Part shown: piece after piece, positions 1 through 7,414 of the stretch
Position numbering within the stretch: the stretch's first letter is position 1
How the letters are laid out: each line of letters starts with the position of its first letter
Origin: JBBRMW01 sp038239365
Lineage (GTDB): Bacteria > Chloroflexota > Anaerolineae > Aggregatilineales > UBA2796
Reading direction: 5' to 3'
DNA length: 11,703 bases
Assembly: GCA_038239365.1 (NCBI GenBank)
Contig: JBBSEU010000188.1
Location: 1-11,703, forward strand
Position numbers and translations under genes: made by a program
The notes under the pieces: model-generated
What the model saw: only the letters and a program-made list of their open reading frames with translations
Told to the model about the DNA's origin: nothing
Databases searched by the model: none

Positions 1-48
1 AACCGTTTCTAACTTGAACTGTGCACCGAATTCTCGTCTTTTGCCCAT
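1..48 (-). CDS. IS3-family transposase OrfA, N-terminal fragment (cut by window edge)
   Basis: The first 16 codons read MGKRREFGAQFKLETV. This matches the opening of IS3-family OrfA proteins (HTH_Tnp_1 type), which typically start M-x-K-R-R-K-F-s-x-E-F-K and lead into a helix-turn-helix that binds the IS ends. The ATG (complement of 46-48) is preceded by GGAG with a 6-base gap, supporting this start. In complete IS3 elements, OrfA is followed by OrfB, the DDE integrase, made by programmed -1 frameshifting; that part lies outside the window. The fragment is short, but the start, ribosome binding site and adjacent terminal repeat agree with one another. Confidence 0.75.
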   Translation of the reverse strand, partial: MGKRREFGAQFKLETV

Positions 49-110
49 CGTTTTCTCCAGTTTCTAGAGTACCTCACTGTTCCTCTGTCCAGTAACTGGG
101 GCGCACTTCA
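1..110 (-). mobile_element. End of an IS3-family insertion sequence (partial)
   Basis: Read on the minus strand, positions 110 to 86 form a 25-base terminal inverted repeat. It begins TGAAGTGCGCCCCAG and ends CTGGACA, closely resembling the TGAACTGC-CCCC-(A)n-GTTGGACA ends of the IS3/IS150 group. About 40 bases inside this end is a ribosome binding site (GGAG) and the start of a transposase OrfA, the usual IS3 layout. The element continues leftwards out of the window. Its outer boundary is placed at 110/111, because homology to the interrupted BcsB-like gene resumes directly after it. The likely 3-4 bp target duplication would start with GAT at 111, but the other copy is not visible. IS identity is recalled from the family pattern, not from a search. 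Confidence 0.8.
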
Positions 111-111
111 G

Positions 112-2118
112 ATCTTTGGTTCAAACTCTGTTTTCCTTTCCTTCCCATCCAACTGGCTTGCCACACAGGATATACAAGTTAATCTGACCTATACGGCATC
201 GCCGATACTCAATCGAGAACTATCAACGCTCACAGTTCGGGTCAATGAACGGGATGTATTCACGCTGCACCCCATCGGTGATGGGAGTTTACACTCGGCC
301 ACATTTATCATTCCAAAGCAGATAGTGACTCCATTGTCTAACGGAATACGGCTTGAGTTTAACGGCTTCCTGCGCGTAACCAGCACAGTCTGTGAACAAC
401 CCAACGATCCGGGTCAATGGCTCACGATCAGTAATCAAACGGAATTGGTGTTATCAGCACAAGAATCTGTCGCAACCCCGCAGCTTGACCAGCTAACGAA
501 CGCCCTTGTAGTGCAGCGCGCCTTCTATACACCGCCACACATTGTTTTTGTACTGCCTGCCAAGTGGAACACCACCACGCTCAGCTCGGCGGCACAGATT
601 GCGGCTCGGCTTGGTAAGGGTATCTCAGGGAAAAAGCCTACATTTGAAATGGTTTCAGCTAGCGGTTTAACGACTGAGATGAAAAATAATGCGAACTTTA
701 TCTTCATCGGCAAACCGAATGAATGGCCTTCTGTCCTCAATTTACCAGTGAGCCAGCCAAAAGCCACGCCTTCCGCAACGCCTGCTAAAGGACTTGTCCT
801 GACACCAACGCCGACGCTACCGGTTCCCACGCTTCCACCAAATATCAGTTACCTCAGAATTATCAATTCACCCTGGAATCCGTCACGCAAAATACTTCTG
901 ATCAGTGCCAGCACCGATGCTGATCTTGCCCAGATCGACACGATTTTTGCGGATGATGCCCATTTTGCCCTGCTGCACGGGTCTGCACTAAGCCTTGATA
1001 CCCTGGCGTCCGGCGCTGTCAATCCAGCACGACCAAGCCCCTGGCTCTCCACCAACTTTACCTTCGCGCAGTTAGGCGAATCGGATCGATTGATCAGTGG
1101 CACCGATCCCCAGAACACCTATTACGAGCTGCGGCTGCCTGATGGCTGGCTGCTTGAACCGGGCGCTCAATTGAACTTGAATCTGGTGGGCAGTCCGGCG
1201 CTTACGTCAGAGGTTTCGCATGTGGACGTTTATGCCAATAACATCCTGATCGGCGCAATCGCCGATCTGCGCGATGGTAAAGAACAACAAGTCACCCTCA
1301 CACTTCCCACTGATCGGCTTCAGGGTGAGCCAGGCAGCAGGCACACTCAGAATATTGAATTGCGTTTATCCGTCTTTAACTCACTGATCTTAGCGCAATG
1401 TCAGGCTCCTACCTCCACCGGTGTGGCCTGGACAAGGATCAATGCGACTTCATCGATCAATGTGCCTCATCGGTACATGGCTTTACCCAATCTTCAGGCA
1501 TTCCCGTATCCCTTCCTGAACGATAAAGAGAACATCCCGGTTGCGATTGTGCTGCCAACGACACCCGGTAACGCAATTATCGGTGACGCGCTGACTCTGG
1601 CATCCATGTTGGGCAATCGCGCCATTACAGAATTCGATGTAAGCATCGTCACCGCCGATCAGGTGACGCAGGATAAATACGCCAACACCAATCTCATTCT
1701 TCTCGGTGCGAAAAACGATCAACCGTTATTCGATAAATTCACGCAGTCGTTGGCCGCTAGCAAGAGTGCCTCTGTTGTCGCTGCATTCAAAAACCCGGAT
1801 AACGGTATTCTCTATGAAACCGCCTCTCCCTGGAATCCAGAGCGTATGATCCTGATGGTTGCTTCAGGAACGGCTGTTGGATACGCGCATGTATTTGATT
1901 GGCTGGTCAATAATGTGCCACTGGTTAATAGTTCCGGCTCAATTGCTGTGTTGGAATTAGCTCAGCCACCGCATGTGATTTATCCAGTGGTTACGCCAAC
2001 CGCCACTTCTCCGGGCGTCAACACGACACAGCAGGTCGGGTCAACTGCCACGCCTACATCCACTGGCGTAGCAAAGCCAACTGAGGTCGCCACAATGGCA
2101 AGCACCCCACAGCAGTAA
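112..2118 (+). pseudogene. BcsB-like cellulose synthase accessory protein, 5'-truncated by IS insertion
   Basis: The frame is open from the IS boundary to the TAA at 2116-2118 (about 668 codons). It has no ATG, GTG or TTG before GTG 325, so the N-terminus and signal peptide are missing. BcsB-family proteins are exported carbohydrate-binding subunits of cellulose/exopolysaccharide synthases. The order visible is: first jelly-roll-like module (about 112-470, with the Cys...W pair at 391-420), a flavodoxin-like module (about 520-760), a Pro/Thr-rich linker (766-840), a second carbohydrate-binding module (about 1040-1470), and a second flavodoxin-like module to about 1970. The motif SPWNP followed by R-x-IL occurs twice (from 868 and from 1828), showing the two-fold repeat. 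The C-terminus (1990-2115) is Thr/Pro-rich and lacks the membrane anchor found in many BcsB proteins. A shortened product from GTG 325 (597 residues) is possible but would split the first module. Family call fairly sure; function after disruption unknown. Confidence 0.72.
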
Positions 2119-2138
2119 TTTGATTATCATTTTTGTTG

Positions 2139-2156
2139 AGTCCACTTCGGTGGACT
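2139..2156. terminator. TTCG-tetraloop hairpin in convergent gap
   Basis: AGTCCAC-TTCG-GTGGACT forms a perfect 7-bp stem capped by a UUCG loop, an unusually stable RNA tetraloop on the plus-strand transcript. It lies 20 bases after the BcsB-like stop and 40 bases past the YfhO stop on the other strand. There is no clear U-run, so it is either a weak intrinsic terminator, an RNA 3'-end stabiliser, or part of a composite dispersed repeat with the hairpin at 2168. Confidence 0.5.
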
Positions 2157-2167
2157 TCGTTCGATCA

Positions 2168-2192
2168 GCCTGGGACTCAAGTCCCAGGCGCA
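2168..2192 (-). repeat. Dispersed palindromic repeat, copy A (hairpin after YfhO-like gene)
   Basis: The sequence GCCTGGGAC-TCAA-GTCCCAGGC (arms 2168-2176 and 2181-2189) forms a perfect 9-bp stem. It sits 4 bases beyond the stop codon of the minus-strand YfhO-like gene. Read on the minus strand, the 25 bases 2192-2168 are identical to plus-strand positions 5776-5800. Both copies are therefore the same element, each oriented with its conserved TGCGCC end closest to or inside the hairpin base. Placement between two converging genes suggests bidirectional termination or mRNA 3'-end protection; exact repetition suggests a REP-like dispersed element. Confidence 0.7.
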
Positions 2193-2196
2193 GAGA

Positions 2197-4524
2197 CTAT
2201 TCTTCAACCACTTCCGCCATCACTTCCTTACCATTTTCACTGCCGGGTTCAATCACATGCACGACAGGCGGTGGCAGCCGCAGCACTTCCGGTGAATGTT
2301 GGGCAACGGGATCATTATCCAGCAAGCCCGGCGTCGTTAACACATAAACGGCACGACCTGTCACCGCTATGGCTTGTTTACGGACGGGTTCAGGGACTAA
2401 TCGGACTAACCTCGATAGCTGTACTCGTTCATCGAGTCGCAGCAGAAAGCCCATACAAAACAGCGCCGTTAGCACTGTGATCAACCCGCCAAAATACAGG
2501 ATGAGCGGGCGATACCCGAAAATGACCTGCGTCGTGCCACCGTCGGCGTTTTTATCGGGCAAGGCCACCGCCAGCCGCCCACCCACTGACTCAACGATGG
2601 CTGGTTGTCCATCCACCGTGACCCACCAGCCCGGATAGGCCGTTTCATCAATGATTAACAGGGCATTCGGCGTGTAGTCGCCAATATTCACGATAACACT
2701 GTCAATTTGATGATAGTAATCGACGGCGGTAGTTTCGCTGCGGCTGATCGGCTGCCAGTCTCGGATCGCAACGGCGGAACGCGGCATCCAGAACGCATAA
2801 CTGGGCGCAGTCGGGTTGTACCAGGCCGTCGCATCGCCTTCTTTGACGGGTGCATCAGGAATCGGTAAATAGCCGTTGTAGCGCATCCAATTGACGTAGT
2901 CTTTGTTCGCGCCAACGCTGAATTCGGGGTTGAAGCGCATCGTCGAATCGGGGCCAATCGTGGACGGACGGCCAAAGGTGAAAATCGTCGCGTCGCCGTG
3001 TGTCGTGCGCGCCTGATTATTGACAAAGCCGAACTGGGTAATCCAGCCCTGAGTCAGCGTCGATAACATGCTGTGCGGATATTTTGCGCGCAAGAAAGTG
3101 ATGCCGATTTCCTCGTCCTGATGATACTCCGTGACGTGGATCGTGTTCACCAACCGAGGCCAGTTACCGAGCGTATCCAGTGCGGCGACGACTCCAGACG
3201 CAAGTGTAATCAGTAGCATCACGCGCGCCAGCGTATCTGGCAAACGCAATCGACTTTTGAGTTCACTGATCGGCTTGAACCATTCGTGCGGCGTGATTTT
3301 TAGGGAACTGCCGCGCATCATGTGCCGTAGGACGAACACCACATCATCAAACCACAGCGCCGTCAAAACGATAATCCAGGGCGTGACGCCCGCGCCAATG
3401 CGCCCCGAATTTTTCCAATCGCCCAAAAATGGAATCGTCGTATATAACCAGTCGATGAAAGGCGTTTTGCCCTGTGCCCAGAACGTCAGGCCGATGATCA
3501 CGATCAGCGCCGGGACAATAACCCGCCACACCCCGCGACGGCTTTCATCCTGCGGGCGATAAACAATAAAGCGCGCAATGACCAGCAGGACAGCGAACAC
3601 GCCGGGTAAGACATAATGGTAGTTGATCCACAAATCGCCTGCTTGCGGCTGCGGCGTGTACGGGACAAAATACGTCAGCAGCATGTCTATAAATTCAGAG
3701 GGCGGCGATCCCCAGTTTTGCGGGTGATACACCAAATCCTTGTTGAAGGTCAGCAGCCGAATTGCCACCAATCCAAGTGCAAAGGCCGTCGCCAGTGCTA
3801 ATCGCCGGATCATGCGCCAGTCAATATCCAGCCGATTATTTTCCGGGTTGCGATACACGACGGCAAAGAGCGTGATAAAAGACGCCGCGATCCCCGTTGG
3901 CAGGATGTACCACACACCGCCTGAAAATGGCATCAATGCACTTGCCACCGCGATCATGACCAGCGGCCAGCGTCGCCGCAGATACAGCGTCCCGATCAGT
4001 CCGGTCAGGGCAAACGCAATGTACGCCTGTGGAAAGGCCAGATGCGTGAAGCCGATCCCGAACTGTGTAACGATACTACCATTGCCCGCGAACAACAGCC
4101 CTGCCAGAATACGCCCCGGCCAATCCAGCCGCAAAACACGTCCGAGCAGCCAGCCGCCGAGTCCCATCAGGAACAGGTGGAAAAACAAGGCAACTTTCGC
4201 GCCCTGCACCGGCCCAAACCAGATCACCGGAAACATGACGAGCGGGTTTAGCGCCGATGACGCCAGATTTTCGAGCATCGGTTGTCCAAAGCCAATGAAT
4301 GGATTCCAGAGCGGAATCCGCCCCGACTCGCTGAACACTTTCCAGATGAAGGAATTTTCGTGCATAGCCGAAGGGAAGTCGGGTCCACCAAACATAATTT
4401 TGGGTGACCAGTTCTGTAAATGGCGCGTCATGAAAAACGCACACAACATCACAAACCCGACTTCCAAAAGCACGGTGAGGATGCTAACAGGCTTGAGTTG
4501 ATAGGCAGGGCGGCTGTTCGGCAT
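2197..4524 (-). CDS. YfhO-type polytopic membrane protein (putative GT-C-like glycosyltransferase)
   Basis: A 775-residue integral membrane protein. After one membrane segment (about 13-32), an outward loop carries GGPDFPS (Asp49) and then IPLWNPFIGFGQP (70-82), the signature loop of YfhO-family proteins. Roughly ten further hydrophobic segments run to about residue 450. A large extracytoplasmic domain follows (about 455-670). Its end holds IIDETAYPGWWVTVDGQPA (624-642) and a VIFGYRP segment (667-673), the typical YfhO C-terminal pattern, then a last membrane segment (674-696) and an 80-residue charged cytoplasmic tail. YfhO proteins are thought to use lipid-linked sugars to modify surface polymers such as lipoteichoic acid; the actual substrate here is unknown. 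The ATG at 4524 follows GAGGG with a very short gap (3 bases). It converges on the BcsB-like gene, so the two are not an operon. Confidence 0.8.
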   Translation of the reverse strand: MPNSRPAYQLKPVSILTVLLEVGFVMLCAFFMTRHLQNWSPKIMFGGPDFPSAMHENSFIWKVFSESGRIPLWNPFIGFGQPMLENLASSALNPLVMFPVIWFGPVQGAKVALFFHLFLMGLGGWLLGRVLRLDWPGRILAGLLFAGNGSIVTQFGIGFTHLAFPQAYIAFALTGLIGTLYLRRRWPLVMIAVASALMPFSGGVWYILPTGIAASFITLFAVVYRNPENNRLDIDWRMIRRLALATAFALGLVAIRLLTFNKDLVYHPQNWGSPPSEFIDMLLTYFVPYTPQPQAGDLWINYHYVLPGVFAVLLVIARFIVYRPQDESRRGVWRVIVPALIVIIGLTFWAQGKTPFIDWLYTTIPFLGDWKNSGRIGAGVTPWIIVLTALWFDDVVFVLRHMMRGSSLKITPHEWFKPISELKSRLRLPDTLARVMLLITLASGVVAALDTLGNWPRLVNTIHVTEYHQDEEIGITFLRAKYPHSMLSTLTQGWITQFGFVNNQARTTHGDATIFTFGRPSTIGPDSTMRFNPEFSVGANKDYVNWMRYNGYLPIPDAPVKEGDATAWYNPTAPSYAFWMPRSAVAIRDWQPISRSETTAVDYYHQIDSVIVNIGDYTPNALLIIDETAYPGWWVTVDGQPAIVESVGGRLAVALPDKNADGGTTQVIFGYRPLILYFGGLITVLTALFCMGFLLRLDERVQLSRLVRLVPEPVRKQAIAVTGRAVYVLTTPGLLDNDPVAQHSPEVLRLPPPVVHVIEPGSENGKEVMAEVVEE

Positions 4525-4662
4525 TATCCCTCGATAAGCAGTTTACACATTTTGGTTACAAAAAAGTGTAACTGCAAATCGAAGATTGGCGCAAGAAGTG
4601 AACGAAGTTGTTATTGGCCCGTCGAAATACTCCATGTGAAAAATTATCCTAACTTTGCCTTA
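4525..4662 (-). promoter_or_regulatory. Upstream region of the YfhO-like gene
   Basis: This AT-rich stretch separates the divergent YfhO-like and BRO-N genes. On the minus strand there is a weak promoter-like pair, TTGCAG (4577-4572) and CAAAAT (4554-4549), 17 bases apart. A small inverted repeat, GTTAC-(8)-GTAAC, lies between them. The match to sigma-70 consensus is poor, so this is only a candidate. Confidence 0.3.
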
Positions 4663-4692
4663 TTGACACCGCTGAAAAAGTCATGTTATACT
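4663..4692 (+). promoter_or_regulatory. Strong sigma-70-type promoter for the BRO-N gene
   Basis: TTGACA (4663-4668) and TATACT (4687-4692) are separated by 18 bases. The -35 box is perfect and the -10 box has five of six consensus bases. Transcription would start near 4699, giving a leader of about 55 bases before the ATG at 4754. No clear operator or SOS-box palindrome overlaps it. Confidence 0.7.
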
Positions 4693-4753
4693 GATCGCGT
4701 TCTATATTCATTCTATGTGCCCCTGCGCTGCGGAAACAGCCAGAGGTAACACA

Positions 4754-5767
4754 ATGGTCGACTCTACCCTAAATCCCCTGTCCTTCCCAGATGCTGACGG
4801 TCATTCATCCGATCAGCGCCCGCTCCCTGAAATTGTTGCCGCTGGCAAACCTGATGAACCCGAAAATCCCGGTTGGGAGGCATTTCCGCTTGCCTATCAA
4901 GACGTTGAGGGCAAACGCTACTACGCCGTCCAAGACTGGATTCTTGGTGTTGCTCAACCCGACAGTCACCCCGGAACTTTTTGGACGCAAATGAAAAAAC
5001 GCTTGAAGAAAGCCAAAGTTGAGTTTGAAACACTATGTTTGAAACTGCAATATACGGCTAGCGACAACAAGAAGTACAAAATGGATTTTGCCACCGCCGA
5101 AGGGCTATACATCATCACGCAGCGCATGGACGCCGAAACCGGACTACGTGATCGCATCCTGCGCTTTCTGGCAAAGGCGGGCGTGATCGTCGATGAGGCG
5201 CGCACCGATCCCGATGGTCTGCTGGAACAGGTTGTCGGCAAGAACCCGGAGCGCGTGATCGAAGCCGTCATCGAGTTCTACCGCAAACGCGGCGACAAGG
5301 ACGAGTGGATCGTCTCTCGGATACTGGGCATTCAGGCGCGCAAACGCTTCACCACCACCTTTCAAGAGTCGTTAGCCAATGTCCCCGCCTCACAGCTTTT
5401 CGGACGGATCACGAACACGATGCGGTTAGGCGTCTGGAAACGTAAAACAGGCATGCTCAAAGCACAGATGAAACTCAAGCACAACGACAGTTTGCGCGAT
5501 AATATGACGCCGCTGGCCTTGAGCTACGAAATGCTGGCCGAAAATGTGGCGTCGCATGTGTTGGCACAGAAGCGCGGCTTGAAGTTCGACGAAGCTGATC
5601 AGATTGTGCGCGAAAACTCGGAGTTGGTGGGCAAGCAGGCCGACGAAATGTCGCGTATCCTGAACATCGACATTGCCACGAATCAACCGCTGTTGAACAA
5701 TGAGGACGTTCCAGCGACACCCGACACGGAGGTTGATACGTCGGAGTCACCTGAAAACGAGGGCTAA
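4754..5767 (+). CDS. BRO-N domain protein (phage antirepressor / DinD-like)
   Basis: A 337-residue soluble protein. ATG 4754 is preferred over the in-frame 4715 start because AGAGG lies 7 bases upstream and a strong promoter precedes it. Residues 1-45 are Pro-rich. The Bro-N domain spans about 46-205: KRYYAVQDWILGV (54-66), then the FATAEGLYIITQR segment (112-124) where typical members have adseglfriiqs, then LRFLAKAG (136-143). Next comes the family's second signature, EFYRKRGDKDEWIVSRILGI (174-193) with ARKRFTT. The C-terminal part carries SLRDNMTPLALSYEMLAE (246-263) and VGKQADEMSR, matching the conserved tail of long bacterial Bro-N proteins. The tail after 316 is acidic. Relatives are phage antirepressors, baculovirus BRO proteins and E. 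coli DinD, but for chromosomal members of this type the role is not established. No other phage genes adjoin it. Family call strong, function unknown. Confidence 0.8.
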   Translation: MVDSTLNPLSFPDADGHSSDQRPLPEIVAAGKPDEPENPGWEAFPLAYQDVEGKRYYAVQDWILGVAQPDSHPGTFWTQMKKRLKKAKVEFETLCLKLQYTASDNKKYKMDFATAEGLYIITQRMDAETGLRDRILRFLAKAGVIVDEARTDPDGLLEQVVGKNPERVIEAVIEFYRKRGDKDEWIVSRILGIQARKRFTTTFQESLANVPASQLFGRITNTMRLGVWKRKTGMLKAQMKLKHNDSLRDNMTPLALSYEMLAENVASHVLAQKRGLKFDEADQIVRENSELVGKQADEMSRILNIDIATNQPLLNNEDVPATPDTEVDTSESPENEG

Positions 5768-5775
5768 TAGTAGGT

Positions 5776-5800
5776 TGCGCCTGGGACTTGAGTCCCAGGC
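5776..5800 (+). repeat. Dispersed palindromic repeat, copy B (convergent terminator)
   Basis: Positions 5775-5788 and 5791-5804 are perfect 14-base inverted arms (TTGCGCCTGGGACT and its complement) separated by TG. In RNA this gives a 13-bp stem with a 4-base loop. Positions 5776-5800 are identical to the minus strand of 2192-2168. The hairpin lies 7 bases past the BRO-N stop and 10 bases past the stop of the opposing sugar-binding protein gene. It can therefore serve as terminator or 3'-end protector for both. No long U-run follows on the plus strand. Confidence 0.75.
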
Positions 5801-5814
5801 GCAAAGTTAACCGT

Positions 5815-7086
5815 TTATTTCGCGGCCAGTGCTGCTTCGAGCAGTGGGCGAACTTCTTTGGCAAGGTCGGCGGGCGTTTTGTCCGTTTCCTTGTTCAACA
5901 GCGGATTCATAAATTTGTTCCAGAACACATCACCCCATGCGCCCATTTGCGGTACAAGGTGAAGGGCACGCATACTCGGCACGGCGGCAGTTATTGCAGC
6001 CGCCGTATCCTTTTTGCGCGGTTCGGAAGCAGTCAGATGTTCAATTGTGCCTTGTGAGATACGCGGCGATACGATCTTCCAGTTCTGGATGCCTTCGGTC
6101 ACAGCCAGCAACGCCTTGCACGCAATATCAGGATGCGCGGTCTTGGCGTTCACGACAGTGGCACCGATCCAGGCAAAGGTGGTGTTGTTCTTGGTCTTCG
6201 GGTTGGCAGGCACGCTCACGACGCCCACATTCAAGCCCTTCGTGCGATCCAGGTCATCAGCCGCGCCGCCCATGAACATGCCGACTTTTCCGGCTTTGAA
6301 CATTGCATCGAAGCCCTGTTCCTTGATCACATCCGCACTTGGGGATAGATCGGGGTTGTAGGCAATGCTCAAGTAGAAGTTAATACCTTCCAGAGCTTGT
6401 GGACTGTCGATAGGTGAAGTCTTGCCGTCTGCACTGATCACTTCGCCGCCCGCCTGCCAGATGAACATCTGTGGTGGCGGCCAACCATTGGCTGAGAAGC
6501 CCCACTGAGTCGCTTTACCACTGGCGTCTTTCTTGGTGAGCGCCTTCGCGTCCTTCAGGAAATCATCCCATGTCCAGCCGTTCTTTGGCTCGTCGAGTCC
6601 GGCGGCCTTAAACAGGTCTTTGTTGTAGTAGAGTACTACGGGTTGTGCGATCCAGGGCAGGCCGTAGACGACATCACCCTGCTTGGCGATAGACAGCACG
6701 TCCGGGTAGTAGTCATTCACGTCACCTGCCGATTTGGGGGCTGCACCCTTGAGACAATCGGTCAGCGGCAGAAATACGCCCTGTGAAGCAAGCGCCAGGT
6801 CTTCGTTACCGAGCCAGAACAGATCAGCACCGGTGCCGCCTGCCAGCGTCGTTTTCACCTGGGTAGTGTAGTCACTTGGGACTGGTTCATGGACGATCAT
6901 ATACTCGGATTGACTGGCATTGATCTTGTCAAGGATTTTTTGGAGTTCGGCGGCTTCATCGACGCCCGCCCAGGTGGACATACGGATCGTGATTTTATCG
7001 GCGGCACGCGCCGGGGCAAAGACACTGACAAACAGCACCGCGACTACGGCAACCATAAGAAGTTGACGGATTCTCAGAATTCTCAT
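5815..7086 (-). CDS. ABC transporter extracellular sugar-binding protein (family 1)
   Basis: A 423-residue exported solute-binding protein of the MalE/UgpB-like group, which captures sugars or oligosaccharides outside the membrane and delivers them to an ABC permease. ATG 7086 is chosen because GGAG lies 9 bases upstream; GTG 7101 would overlap that site. Residues 1-28 form a signal peptide: basic N-terminus (RILRIRQ), hydrophobic core, and an ARA cleavage motif at 26-28. The mature part starts ADKITIRMSTWAG, with GGTGADLFWLG (83-93), a YGLPWIAQPVVLYYNKDLF segment (141-159), WTWDDFLKDAKALT (171-184) and an FKAGKVGMFMGG loop (263-274), all typical of the family. Neither a lipobox cysteine after the signal core nor permease or ATPase partners are visible; the only cysteines are mid-protein. 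Substrate cannot be assigned. Confidence 0.88.
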   Translation of the reverse strand: MRILRIRQLLMVAVVAVLFVSVFAPARAADKITIRMSTWAGVDEAAELQKILDKINASQSEYMIVHEPVPSDYTTQVKTTLAGGTGADLFWLGNEDLALASQGVFLPLTDCLKGAAPKSAGDVNDYYPDVLSIAKQGDVVYGLPWIAQPVVLYYNKDLFKAAGLDEPKNGWTWDDFLKDAKALTKKDASGKATQWGFSANGWPPPQMFIWQAGGEVISADGKTSPIDSPQALEGINFYLSIAYNPDLSPSADVIKEQGFDAMFKAGKVGMFMGGAADDLDRTKGLNVGVVSVPANPKTKNNTTFAWIGATVVNAKTAHPDIACKALLAVTEGIQNWKIVSPRISQGTIEHLTASEPRKKDTAAAITAAVPSMRALHLVPQMGAWGDVFWNKFMNPLLNKETDKTPADLAKEVRPLLEAALAAK

Positions 7087-7414
7087 CGTAACAATCTCCA
7101 CTACTCTATAGCACTGTTAAAGGACGTTTCGGCCTGGCTTATTGTATTTTTCGCAGTTATCACCCCCAAAATGAGCCAAATCGTACATGGTTCTGTTCTA
7201 GCAGATACCATGCCGCAAGATAGCCTGAGCAGTCAGCATAGCAAGCAAAGGGCATCAGTAGGCATTGCGTAGCCTATTGTTTTCGAGATTTTACTTTACA
7301 TACTTCACAATTTACACAAAAAAAGCCTAGAATGAATCATCGTCCGATAAGCAGGTAATTGCTACTCACATCGCCCCACCCGCCCTGACAATAATCAGTT
7401 GAGGGAGTTCAATC
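7087..7414. promoter_or_regulatory. Divergent intergenic region between the sugar-binding protein and the uncharacterised gene
   Basis: This 328-base gap holds no convincing gene. On the plus strand, TTCACA (7304-7309) and TAGAAT (7328-7333), 18 bases apart, are a plausible promoter for the gene at 7415. Its GAGGGAG ribosome binding site is at 7401-7407, and the leader would be about 75 bases. On the minus strand, TACAAT (7146-7141) with a poor -35 match TTGGGG (7169-7164), 17 bases apart, is a weaker candidate for the sugar-binding protein gene. A short inverted repeat, TAGGC-(8)-GCCTA at 7259-7276, sits between them and is followed by a T-rich stretch. No known riboswitch or operator was recognised. 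Confidence 0.45.

Noticed and set aside
13..111. Open reading in frame with the BcsB-like gene upstream of 112
   Set aside because: It has no start codon and coincides with the IS terminal repeat and OrfA leader on the other strand, so it is IS sequence, not the BcsB N-terminus.
766..840. Thr/Pro codon repeats as a possible DNA repeat array
   Set aside because: Not a regular tandem repeat at DNA level; it is a low-complexity protein linker.
3740..4501. 253-codon plus-strand open frame
   Set aside because: Lies entirely antisense to the YfhO-like gene, whose protein has clear family motifs; composition is Pro/Arg/Ser-rich as expected for a shadow frame.
4585..4605. Possible SOS (LexA) box, GAAC-GAA-GTTG
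   Set aside because: The half-sites are not a true palindrome, the spacing is three rather than four or so, and it lies well upstream of the promoter.
4715..4753. N-terminal extension of the BRO-N gene
   Set aside because: Would add MCPCAAETARGNT with no upstream ribosome binding site; ATG 4754 has a well-placed AGAGG.
7087..7414. Possible small RNA or riboswitch in the long divergent gap
   Set aside because: Only a 5-bp inverted repeat was seen; no conserved riboswitch core or strong terminator is present.
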